Origin: an uncultured Lachnospiraceae bacterium
GTDB lineage: Bacteria > Bacillota > Clostridia > Lachnospirales > Lachnospiraceae
Direction of reading: 5' to 3'
Length of the DNA stretch: 64,000 nt
Assembly (NCBI GenBank): GCA_910579685.1
Contig: CAJTVN010000003.1
Coordinates: forward strand, 1-64,000
The notes under the pieces were generated by a model. The model did not search any database, was not told the origin of the DNA, and saw nothing but the letters and a program-made list of their open reading frames with translations. This document shows, in pieces, positions 51,982 through 60,551 of the stretch. Positions within the stretch are counted from its first letter, which is position 1; each line of letters begins with the position of its first letter. Both the position numbers and the translations under genes were made by a program.

Positions 51982-54432
51982 TCACTCCGCCATGTAAATC
52001 GCCATTTTCTTTTCGATCTCACTGACCGCATCCTCCAAGCTCTGTTCTCCCAGAATATACGCCGCACCCTTCTCATACACGGCATCCTCCAGCACACTGT
52101 CTGAAACATAAGCCGTGTCCGCGGATGCGATCCATCCTCTGAGCCTTTCCTTTTGCTCCTCGTTCATCCAGTAGATATCCACCTCTACCACCATGCCGTC
52201 CCCATTGCTGGAAGAAATACTGCTATAGGGCACGTCATCCGACTCATAAACTTCCGGATCCGGCATCAGGGATTCCTCGAAGCCCGCTTTGTTTACAGAA
52301 AATTCACCGACCACGCTCTCCTTTCCGATCAGCACGTCAAGCAGCTCCAGGGCCTTTTCCGCATATGGCGATGACGCACTGATTCCTGCCAGTGTCTCGG
52401 CAATGAAAACCTTTCCTCCCTGTCCGTTGAGGAAGTCGGTTCTGCTCCCCGCAAGATCATCCCGCCGCTCCAGGCTGGTCGCAAAGGCATAACCATAGGC
52501 GTATCCCACTGTTCCGAAATCCAGCTTTTTCTCGCCCGCAATGTAGCCGATCTCATCCAGACCGTTGGTAAAGTATGGCGACTCCTCCCAGGTAAAATTA
52601 TAGTAAGATCTCCATTCCTCGTTCCTCTGACGGTATGATTCAATTTCACTTTCCGCAAGAGTATCCATCTGGGCATCATACACGCGCTTTGCATTTTCCA
52701 AAAATTCCGATATCGTCTCCGAATTAATACTGCCGTCCTCATTTTTCCAGGAGGGCGCACAGACCGCGGTCAGAGTCCTCATGATACCCAGCTCCGAGCA
52801 GATGTCAAGCAGGTCCGCACCCGGATTGTCCGCCCTGAGCGCCTCCACTGCCTCTGCGATTCCGGAAAGGCCGTCGATCTGTGAAATATATTTTTCCTCC
52901 CCCTGCACTACAGGCAGCTGAAACTCACAGGGTATCATAAAGATTTTTCCATCTCTTCGGAATGCGTCCACAAGGTTGGGAAAAAGCTCCTGTTCCCCGG
53001 AGAGGCCGTCCAGATGAGCCGCAAGATCAAGAAGCACTCCCTTTTCCATATAAGAATCCACGGGCATGCCGTCCAGAATCATAAGATCCGGCCCTTCTCC
53101 TGCCATGATCTGGGTATTCAGCTTTTTCAGGGCATCCTCCCTTGTCACAGAGTCATTTTCCCCCATGCCGATCTCATATTCCACATAGACCTCAGGGTGT
53201 GCGCCCTGGTAGACATTGATCGCCTTGCGCAGGGTGTCGCTTTCCTCCAGACTGTAAGCCTTTAACCGCTCGCTCGGTACCGTGGGCACATTGGGATCAT
53301 AGGTATAGCGCGCCAGCCGCCCATCTGTAAAAAATGCGAGAAACTCATTGTTATCAAGCATCGTCATTCCCTGAAGTCCGTAGGCCGGATTATTCAGCGT
53401 GCACAGGCTTCCGTCTATAACCTGCTCCACTGCGCTTCCCTCCAGCACGTGTCGGTGCAGTCCCTTTTTCCCCGCAAGGTAAAGGACATTTTCCTCTCCC
53501 GGGAAAAAGAACAGGTCAAACCAGCTGCCTCCGTTAGCGTCTCTCTTCGGATAATTTTCACGGATAAAGTCATCCAGAACCTCATCCTCGACGTATTCTC
53601 CTTTTTCCATATCATAGATCAGAGGCGTATCATAATTATATCCGTCCAGAATCATCCTGTTTCCCACAAAGCTCACCAGATTGGGATAACCGCTGTCCAC
53701 CGTGAGGAATTCTCTGCTGCTCCCATCCTCCTTGACCTCGTAAATAGTATTTCCGTGGGTATTTACAAAAATTCTGCCGTCATCCGACATCCACACACCC
53801 ACCAGATAGTCCTCCGGGAACTCCATCTCCACAGGAATCTCCGTTCCGTCCGGCTTATAGATAAAAAGCTTCGTGTGAAGCGTATAATCGTCCTCCTCGC
53901 TTTCCGTACCGTCTTCCTCTTTGGCAGCTTCTTCCTCAGGGTCATTTTCTTCGGGCTCCTCGTCCACATCGCAAACCACGGCAACCGTTCCGTCCCTGCC
54001 TATGGCATAATCCATCACGTAATTTTCATTTTCAATCATGGCTGTCCGCCAATTGCTCACATAGGGTTTCCAGGTCTCCCCGTTATCCTCCGAAGCGATA
54101 AAATTCTTGTACTTATCAGTTATGATCAGCTTTCCGTCCGCCAGACGGTAGAGGCTGTTATTGTAGGATGCAAATTCTGACAGATCCAGGATCGTCTCCA
54201 TATAACGTCCCATGGCCGTATCCTTTGTCTCCTGTTCCTTTTGTGCGCCCGCCTCCGTCACCTGATGTTCCTTGGCGCTTCCCATCTCCTGTTCTTTCTC
54301 TCCGCTCTCACCCACAGCCGCGGCATCTTTCTTTCCACAGCCGCCAAAGAGCGCCGTCAGCATGGAAAGCAAAAGCAGAACCGCCAGAATCCTTTTTGTC
54401 TTCTTTACACACTTTTCTTTTTTCTGAATCAT
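51982..54432 (-). CDS. Fusion of propeller-like sensor half and ABC solute-binding protein (lipoprotein)
   Basis: An 816-residue lipoprotein, about twice the size of ordinary sugar-binding proteins. The signal ends in the lipobox ALFGGC near residue 32. Residues about 75-385 look like a beta-propeller: an Asp-box SEDNGETW near 114 and repeated strands such as DYAIGRDGTVAVVCD, GVWMSDDGRIFVNTHGNTIY and LDNNEFLAFFTDGRLARY. An acidic Glu/Asp-rich stretch lies near 158-180. Residues about 395-816 form a MalE-type type 1 binding fold (NVYQGAHPEVYVEYE, GPDLMILDGMP). SD GGAGG precedes the ATG. The ligand is unknown. It precedes both permeases. Confidence 0.82.
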   Translation of the reverse strand: MIQKKEKCVKKTKRILAVLLLLSMLTALFGGCGKKDAAAVGESGEKEQEMGSAKEHQVTEAGAQKEQETKDTAMGRYMETILDLSEFASYNNSLYRLADGKLIITDKYKNFIASEDNGETWKPYVSNWRTAMIENENYVMDYAIGRDGTVAVVCDVDEEPEENDPEEEAAKEEDGTESEEDDYTLHTKLFIYKPDGTEIPVEMEFPEDYLVGVWMSDDGRIFVNTHGNTIYEVKEDGSSREFLTVDSGYPNLVSFVGNRMILDGYNYDTPLIYDMEKGEYVEDEVLDDFIRENYPKRDANGGSWFDLFFFPGEENVLYLAGKKGLHRHVLEGSAVEQVIDGSLCTLNNPAYGLQGMTMLDNNEFLAFFTDGRLARYTYDPNVPTVPSERLKAYSLEESDTLRKAINVYQGAHPEVYVEYEIGMGENDSVTREDALKKLNTQIMAGEGPDLMILDGMPVDSYMEKGVLLDLAAHLDGLSGEQELFPNLVDAFRRDGKIFMIPCEFQLPVVQGEEKYISQIDGLSGIAEAVEALRADNPGADLLDICSELGIMRTLTAVCAPSWKNEDGSINSETISEFLENAKRVYDAQMDTLAESEIESYRQRNEEWRSYYNFTWEESPYFTNGLDEIGYIAGEKKLDFGTVGYAYGYAFATSLERRDDLAGSRTDFLNGQGGKVFIAETLAGISASSPYAEKALELLDVLIGKESVVGEFSVNKAGFEESLMPDPEVYESDDVPYSSISSSNGDGMVVEVDIYWMNEEQKERLRGWIASADTAYVSDSVLEDAVYEKGAAYILGEQSLEDAVSEIEKKMAIYMAE

Positions 54433-54447
54433 TCTTTTTCCTCCCGC

Positions 54448-55014
54448 TTAATGAACAAACTCGCTGATAGATACTTTGACCGCATAGAAATCATCCCCCT
54501 GATAGCTTCCCATCATATGAAGGGACAGATTCTCTTTTATATCGGAAAAATTTCCGGCCCTTGTCTCGATATCCTCCGGATTGATTCCGGAATTTTTTAC
54601 CGTCTTATACTCGTACTGTGTATCCGCTGTAAAGATTACATTGATCAGAACCTCACTTTCGCTGCCCGCTGCCGGAGCCCACATGATTTCCTCCCCTCCA
54701 TCCTGGGATTCCTCTGTAAAGCTCTGGCTGATTACCACACTGTTATCTCCAATGCTGACCACGTTTCCCAGAAGCTCTGTAACCGCCTGTATGGCCGCCG
54801 TGTCAGTGCCGCCTTCATTTGTAATGTTTTCATCCCCATTCTGCTCCTCACCGCCGGAGGGAACGTCCATGTCTTCCGTATTTCCCTGAGTCTGTGCGGA
54901 AACCGGAATGCTCTGTACCGTCTGCGAGGTGATGTCCTCCTCCCTTTTGTTACTGCAGCCCACCGCCAGAAGCAGCATCAATCCCGCTGCCAGAGTCAAA
55001 CCTTTTCTTTTCAT
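54448..55014 (-). CDS. Small lipoprotein of unknown function
   Basis: A 188-residue lipoprotein with lipobox LLAVGC near residue 20. A Gly/Glu/Asn-rich linker (about 25-72) is followed by a compact beta-type domain (NVVSIGDNSVVISQSF near 84, VLINVIFTADTQYEYK near 123). I do not recognise the family. It is the first gene of the operon, 15 bases before the large binding protein, so a role in the same envelope complex is likely. Confidence 0.75.
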   Translation of the reverse strand: MKRKGLTLAAGLMLLLAVGCSNKREEDITSQTVQSIPVSAQTQGNTEDMDVPSGGEEQNGDENITNEGGTDTAAIQAVTELLGNVVSIGDNSVVISQSFTEESQDGGEEIMWAPAAGSESEVLINVIFTADTQYEYKTVKNSGINPEDIETRAGNFSDIKENLSLHMMGSYQGDDFYAVKVSISEFVH

Positions 55015-55053
55015 AATATTTCTCCTTGTCTGATTAAAATTTTCGTCATGGTT

Positions 55054-55088
55054 ATCATAACAGGGTTTTCTCTAAAATATCTCTAAAA
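55054..55088 (-). promoter_or_regulatory. Promoter with 11-base-spaced direct repeat for the lipoprotein operon
   Basis: On the minus strand a -10 TATGAT (55054-55059) has no good -35. Instead two copies of TTTTAGAGA occupy 55069-55077 and 55080-55088, an 11-base period. This is the layout of an OmpR-type regulator bound on one DNA face and acting as activator. Confidence 0.5.
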
Positions 55089-55150
55089 AACTCACTTGTG
55101 CTTCGCTTCCCGAAATGTCAAAAAGACACGCCCGCGTTCTTCCTTTTGCA

Positions 55151-55180
55151 TTGACGTGATTGGCGGGCATATGATATGAT
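55151..55180 (+). promoter_or_regulatory. Promoter of the first hybrid kinase gene
   Basis: TTGACG (55151-55156) and TATGAT (55175-55180) are 18 bases apart, about 85 bases upstream of the chosen start. Confidence 0.55.
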
Positions 55181-55264
55181 GATGCAGACTTTTCTGACAT
55201 GTGCAGCAGCGCTAGCGCTGCAAAACAAAGCAAAATGAGTGCGGTCAATGCGGAGGGCAGACAT

Positions 55265-57850
55265 ATGGATTATTCAGAGGGACTTTTTGAACAGACAGGA
55301 GAAGGAGCTCCAATCAGCGATACCCATGAACAACACAGCGGTATGCGGAGCGTTCAGAATCTGGAGGCCGTCATCAACGAAGGCCTTCGTGTCGCTCTTC
55401 TGGAAAAAACTCCGGATGACTCCCTGGACGTGCTGCTGGAGCATTTGGGAAAAGCACTGAACGGGGAGCGGACCTACATATTTGAACAGAATGAATCGGG
55501 CTGTGACGACAATACCTACGAGTGGGCGGCAGACGGGGTTCTTCCCGAAAAAGAAAACCTGCAGAATCTTCCTCCGGAGGTGTGCGCCAGCTGGTATCGG
55601 AATTTCAGAATCGGCAGGCATATTGTCATCGAGAGTCTGGAAAGCATTCGGGAAACGGATCCCCTTCAGTATGAGAATCTGAAACGGCAGGGTATCCATT
55701 CCCTTGTGGTGATCCCACTGTATGACGGCAAAAAAATCATTGGCTTTTACGGCGTGGATAATCCTCCCGCAAAGTCGCTTGAATACGCATCAAATATGCT
55801 CCAGACGGCGGCATACTTTATTGTATCATCCCTGAAACGGCGCAACCTGTTCCGGAAGCTTCAAAAGCAGAGCTACAACGTGCTTCATGCCCTCAGCGTG
55901 GACTATCTGGGCATCTATCAGGTGAACTTCGATACAGGAGAATGCGAGGTCTACCGCAGCAGCGAACAGATGGGTATGGACTGGGCCGCTGATTTTAAGA
56001 ATGGTTATCAGGCGGTTATGGATCGTTATATTTCCGAGTACGTGATCCCCAGGGATCAGAACCGGCTCCGTGCAGTGACGAAAAAGGACTATGTTCTTGC
56101 CGAGCTGCGGACAAAGAAAAAATTCTCTGTGCGTTACCAGGTGAAAGACAGTTCCTCCGGACTAAAGCACCTGGAGTTTCATTTTTCCGCCACGGAGAAG
56201 ACGGAGAAGGAGCACTGTGCGATTTTTGCGCAGCGCGATGTCAATGCCGTTGTGGAGCAGGAAGAAAAATACAAGCTGGAGGCAAGACAGAGCCTCGAGG
56301 ACATTCTGGAGGGCGCCAGAACCGGCATATGGACGATTGAACTTGAGGAGGGCTGCCAGCCCAGGATGTTTCCGGACCGGACCATGAGGATTCTTCTGGG
56401 CGTGCCGGATCAGATTGAGCCGGAGGAATGCTACCGGCGATGGTTTGAACGTATTGCGCCGGATTATGTGGAGATGGTACAGGAAGCGGTGCGGGAAATA
56501 GTGGAAACCGGGCGCGCCGAGGTAATCTATCCCTGGAATCACCCCACGCTTGGAAAAATTTATGTCCGCTGCGGCGGCGTTCCGGACAAAACATTCAAAA
56601 AACCGGGAGTCTGCCTGAACGGATACCATCAGGACATCACGGAGACTATGGTGACGAGAAAGCGGCAGGAGCAGTCTATTATGGAACTTCTGGAGCGGGT
56701 AAGGCAGGCAAATTCGGCCAAAAGCGAATTTCTTTCTCATATGTCTCATGATCTGCGCACACCTATCAACGGAATTCTGGGAATGCTCACCATCCTGGAA
56801 AAAAGCCAGGATGACCCGATGCGGCAGCGGGAGTGCCGGGAGAAAATCCGGGTGTCAACGGAGCATCTCCTCTCCCTGGTAAATGATGTTCTGCAGATAA
56901 GCAAGCTGGAAACCGGAAGACCGGCGGCGGTAGAGAAACCCTTTGACCTCCGTGCCACATTGGAAGACTGCGTCACGATTCTTTCCACTCAGGCACAGGA
57001 GTGCGGAATCCGTCTGGAGCTGGATGAGACCGGCCTGCAGCATGGCAGAGTGATTGGAAATCCGCTGCACCTAAAGCAGATATTGATGAATGTCATTGAC
57101 AACGCTCTCAAATATAACCGGCCCCATGGCTCCGTATTTGTACAGGCAAAGGAAACCGCCTTCCAGAACGGAACCGCAAGCTATTGTTTTGTAATCGAGG
57201 ATACCGGAATCGGTATCGGGGAGGACTTTAAAGAGCACATTTTTGAGCCGTTCGCCCAGGAACATCAAGGCGCAAGAACTAACTATAACGGCGTTGGGCT
57301 TGGCATGTCCATCGTCAAGAAGCTGGTAGATCAGATAAAGGGGACCGTTTCGATAGACAGTCAGATCGGAAAGGGGAGCGTAGTCCAAATCACTCTGCCC
57401 TTTCGGGTCGATGAGACACGGAGCATCCAGCCTATGGATGAAGATCAGAATGCGCCGGGCAATATTGACGGAATGTGCGTGCTTCTGGCGGAGGATAACG
57501 AGATTAACTGCGAAATCGTAGAGTATATTCTCATGGATGCGGGAGCCAGGGTCGTGACCGCCACCAACGGGAAAGCCGCCGTGGATGCGTTCACGGCATC
57601 CGATCCGGGAACGTTTGACTGTGTGCTTATGGATTTGATGATGCCGGTCATGAGCGGATATGAGGCGGCGCGGGTGATCCGCAGCCTGGACCGGGCGGAT
57701 GCGAAAACCGTGCCCATCATAGCACTGTCGGCAAATGCGTTTGAAGAGGATATTGTACTGGCAAAGGATGCCGGGATGAATGAGCATTTGGCAAAGCCGG
57801 TGGACATTCGCAAAATGTTCAAGGTCATGAGCCGGCTCAGGTGCTGTTAA
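55265..57850 (+). CDS. Hybrid histidine kinase with GAF and PAS domains
   Basis: An 861-residue soluble hybrid kinase without membrane helices. A GAF domain occupies about residues 30-185 (ERTYIFEQNESG, VIPLYDGKKIIGFYGVDNP), followed by two PAS-like regions (about 200-330 and 340-470). Next is HisKA with FLSHMSHDLRTPINGILGM near 500, an ATPase domain with NALKYN and GVGLGMSIVKKLV, and a receiver (LLAEDNEINCEIV, phospho-Asp in VLMDLMMPVMSGYEA). The start at 55265 has GGAGG nine bases upstream; earlier ATGs at 55199 and 55235 lack an SD. Its own output domain is missing. A second hybrid kinase follows. Confidence 0.88.
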   Translation: MDYSEGLFEQTGEGAPISDTHEQHSGMRSVQNLEAVINEGLRVALLEKTPDDSLDVLLEHLGKALNGERTYIFEQNESGCDDNTYEWAADGVLPEKENLQNLPPEVCASWYRNFRIGRHIVIESLESIRETDPLQYENLKRQGIHSLVVIPLYDGKKIIGFYGVDNPPAKSLEYASNMLQTAAYFIVSSLKRRNLFRKLQKQSYNVLHALSVDYLGIYQVNFDTGECEVYRSSEQMGMDWAADFKNGYQAVMDRYISEYVIPRDQNRLRAVTKKDYVLAELRTKKKFSVRYQVKDSSSGLKHLEFHFSATEKTEKEHCAIFAQRDVNAVVEQEEKYKLEARQSLEDILEGARTGIWTIELEEGCQPRMFPDRTMRILLGVPDQIEPEECYRRWFERIAPDYVEMVQEAVREIVETGRAEVIYPWNHPTLGKIYVRCGGVPDKTFKKPGVCLNGYHQDITETMVTRKRQEQSIMELLERVRQANSAKSEFLSHMSHDLRTPINGILGMLTILEKSQDDPMRQRECREKIRVSTEHLLSLVNDVLQISKLETGRPAAVEKPFDLRATLEDCVTILSTQAQECGIRLELDETGLQHGRVIGNPLHLKQILMNVIDNALKYNRPHGSVFVQAKETAFQNGTASYCFVIEDTGIGIGEDFKEHIFEPFAQEHQGARTNYNGVGLGMSIVKKLVDQIKGTVSIDSQIGKGSVVQITLPFRVDETRSIQPMDEDQNAPGNIDGMCVLLAEDNEINCEIVEYILMDAGARVVTATNGKAAVDAFTASDPGTFDCVLMDLMMPVMSGYEAARVIRSLDRADAKTVPIIALSANAFEEDIVLAKDAGMNEHLAKPVDIRKMFKVMSRLRCC

Positions 57851-57919
57851 GAACAAGGAACGGAGAGTGCTCCCGATCCACAGACAGCACAAATATTAAT
57901 AACTGTGGAGATGATGAGT

Positions 57920-60505
57920 ATGAAAAATAAGACTTTGCCGCATTCCTTAAAAATCAGCATAGCGGTGATTATTTGTTTAACTGTTTTCGTGTTTTCCTTC
58001 CTCGGCATGTCCATTCATAGTATGAGCGAAAACACGATTGAGGATATAGGCACCGCTTATATGGCCGGAATGAATGAGCAGGTGTCTTTACACTTTGAGA
58101 CGATCATTGAGCTGCGCCTGACAATGGCCGAATCCATAGCGCATATTGCCGCAGGCGATGGAAATTCCAGCTACGGTTCAAAGGAAGAAATAGCATATGG
58201 CGCAAAGGCAAGACATTTCTTATGCGCCGCCCTATATTCGACCGATGGTCAAATTGAGATGATTTACGGTGATCCCGTGGATCCCAACCATCCCGAGCCG
58301 TTTTTGGAGAGCCTGAGGAACGGAGAGCGCAAGGCGGCCTCCGCTGCCGACAGCAACGGGGATGGCGTGATTTTGTTTGGCGTTCCCTGTGAATATCCCA
58401 TGTCTGACGGAAGCGACAGCCTTGCCATTGTTGTAGGGCTTTCTACCAAGTATATGGGCGAGGTTCTTTTCCTTGATTCTGACGATTCCCTGATGTATTC
58501 TTTTGTTATTCGAAAGGATGGCAGCTACGTTGTCGGGAACGAGGGCGATGTCCACAATAACTATTTTGACAGGCTTTCCAGTATCTTTGATGGCCAAAAC
58601 GAAGGGGCGGCCCCCTATATTGAACAGTTGACTGCGGCCATGAATGCGGGCGAAGATTATTCCGTCATTCTGCAAAACGGTGGATCGCGCCGTCATCTGT
58701 ATTGTACCAATCTCCCCTACTGTGAGTGGTACCTGGTAACGGTCCTTCCCTTTGAAGGACTGGATCATGCGATTTCCGGTATGAGCAGTCATTGGCTTAT
58801 CATCGTCTACGCCTCCTCCTTTGCCGTAATTGCCATGCTCCTCTACATATTCTGCCAGTATTTAAAAATATTCAGAAATCAGGTGTCTGAATTAAAGCTC
58901 ATGAATACGGAAATGGATGCGGCACGGAAGGCCGCCGAAAAGGCACAGAAGGAAGCGGAACAGGCCAATGCGGCAAAGCAGGATTTCCTCTCCAGCATGA
59001 GCCACGATATCCGTACCCCCATGAACGCCATAATCGGAATGACGTCATTAGCATTGGACAATACGGACAATCCGGCACAGGTTCAGGATTATCTGCGCAA
59101 AATCGCACTGTCCAGCAAGCATCTGCTTGGACTTATCAATGATGTCCTGGATATATCCAAAATCGAGAGCGGCAAAATGACGCTGAATATTGAGCCGGCA
59201 TCGCTAAGAGAGGTGATGGACAGCATTGTCAATATTATACAGCCCCAGGTTAAGGCAAAAAATCAATGTTTCACTGTGAATGCCTACGAAATTCTTTCAG
59301 AAGATGTATACTGTGACAGTATACGGCTGAATCAGGTATTGATTAACTTATTGGGAAACGCTGTAAAATTCACGCCGGAGAACGGATCCGTCCAAGTGTC
59401 CGTGTACCAGGAAGAGCTGCCAAATGACACAGCCCGGGTTCGTACCCATTTTCTTGTGAACGATACGGGAATTGGTATGTCAAAAGAATACCAACAGCAA
59501 ATATTCGAATCCTTCAGCAGAGAGGATAACACCCGCGTACAGAAAACAGAAGGATCCGGATTGGGAATGGCAATTACCAAATATATTGTAGACGCAATGG
59601 ACGGTGTCATTTCAGTCCACAGCGAGCAGGGCAAGGGCAGTACGTTTCACGTTGTTCTCGATCTGCAGAAAGGGGCAGAGCGGGAGCCGGATATGGATCT
59701 TCCTTCCTGGAACATGCTGATCGTCGATGATGACGAACGGTCATGTATCAGTGCGGTTCGTTCCTTACAATCTCTCGGCATCTGCTCCGAGTGGTGTCCG
59801 AGCGCCAAATGTGCGTTGGAGCTGATAGCTGAACGTCATCACCAAAATGACGGCTATGATATCGTTCTTTTGAATTGGAAGCTGCCGGACATGAACGGGA
59901 TTGAGGCCGCACATGCAATCCGGTCAACTTTCGGGGAAGACAGCCCGGCCTTACTGCTCTCGGCCTGTGATTGGAGCGAGATACAGGGGGAGGCGAAAGA
60001 GGCGGGGATTTCCGGATTTGTTTCCAAGCCTCTGTTCAAATCAGCCTTATTTGACGCCCTCAAAACGCTTGCCGGCGCTCCCGGAAAAAACTCCTCCAAT
60101 ACGGAAGGCAGGATCTTGTCGGAGCTTAGCGGGAAGCACATTCTGCTGGCGGAGGATAACGAGCTGAACTGGGAGGTTGCAAGAGAGCTGCTTTCCGTCC
60201 TCAAGCTGGAATTGGATTGGGTTGAAAACGGGGAAAAGTGTGTTGCAAAATTCACGGAATCCCCTGTCGGATATTACGACGCAATTCTTATGGACGTGCG
60301 AATGCCAGTTATGGATGGCTACGAAGCGACCATGGCCATCCGGGCGCTGGAACGCACAGACGCAGATATCCCCATTATCGCCATGACTGCCGATGCTTTT
60401 TCGGAGGACATTCAGAAGTGCCTGGAATGCGGTATGAACGATCATTTGGCAAAACCCATTGATATTCAGGTTGTCGCCCACAAAATAACAAAATATGTAA
60501 AATAA
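57920..60505 (+). CDS. Membrane hybrid histidine kinase with two receiver domains, first one degenerate
   Basis: An 861-residue kinase. Two membrane helices (about 13-33 and 292-312) enclose an outside Cache-like sensor of about 250 residues. HisKA is FLSSMSHDIRTPMNAIIGM near 355; the ATPase domain has NLLGNAVKFTP and GSGLGMAITKYIV. Receiver 1 (about 595-710) reads IVLLNWKLPDMNG, with Asn where the phospho-Asp should be. Receiver 2 (about 735-860) is intact (AILMDVRMPVMDGYEA). ATG 57920 is nine bases after GGAG; GTG 57905 is possible. It lies about 70 bases after the first hybrid kinase. Confidence 0.88.
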   Translation: MKNKTLPHSLKISIAVIICLTVFVFSFLGMSIHSMSENTIEDIGTAYMAGMNEQVSLHFETIIELRLTMAESIAHIAAGDGNSSYGSKEEIAYGAKARHFLCAALYSTDGQIEMIYGDPVDPNHPEPFLESLRNGERKAASAADSNGDGVILFGVPCEYPMSDGSDSLAIVVGLSTKYMGEVLFLDSDDSLMYSFVIRKDGSYVVGNEGDVHNNYFDRLSSIFDGQNEGAAPYIEQLTAAMNAGEDYSVILQNGGSRRHLYCTNLPYCEWYLVTVLPFEGLDHAISGMSSHWLIIVYASSFAVIAMLLYIFCQYLKIFRNQVSELKLMNTEMDAARKAAEKAQKEAEQANAAKQDFLSSMSHDIRTPMNAIIGMTSLALDNTDNPAQVQDYLRKIALSSKHLLGLINDVLDISKIESGKMTLNIEPASLREVMDSIVNIIQPQVKAKNQCFTVNAYEILSEDVYCDSIRLNQVLINLLGNAVKFTPENGSVQVSVYQEELPNDTARVRTHFLVNDTGIGMSKEYQQQIFESFSREDNTRVQKTEGSGLGMAITKYIVDAMDGVISVHSEQGKGSTFHVVLDLQKGAEREPDMDLPSWNMLIVDDDERSCISAVRSLQSLGICSEWCPSAKCALELIAERHHQNDGYDIVLLNWKLPDMNGIEAAHAIRSTFGEDSPALLLSACDWSEIQGEAKEAGISGFVSKPLFKSALFDALKTLAGAPGKNSSNTEGRILSELSGKHILLAEDNELNWEVARELLSVLKLELDWVENGEKCVAKFTESPVGYYDAILMDVRMPVMDGYEATMAIRALERTDADIPIIAMTADAFSEDIQKCLECGMNDHLAKPIDIQVVAHKITKYVK

Positions 60506-60514
60506 TACCTATTC

Positions 60515-60545
60515 TCAGGAGACTGCGAATCCCGCCGTCTCCTGA
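60515..60545. terminator. Inverted repeat between convergent genes, weak terminator
   Basis: TCAGGAGAC (60515-60523) and GTCTCCTGA (60537-60545) are perfect complements with a 13-base loop. No T run follows on either side, so function as a rho-independent terminator is uncertain. Confidence 0.5.
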
Positions 60546-60551
60546 TCGTCT

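Noticed and set aside
51930..52109. Sixty-codon N-terminal extension of the MalF-like permease
   Set aside because: It overlaps the end of the binding-protein gene, is Arg/Trp-rich and has no SD, while the ATG at 51929 has one.
55199..55264. Earlier starts of the first hybrid kinase (55199, 55235)
   Set aside because: Neither has an SD; the ATG at 55265 has GGAGG at normal spacing.
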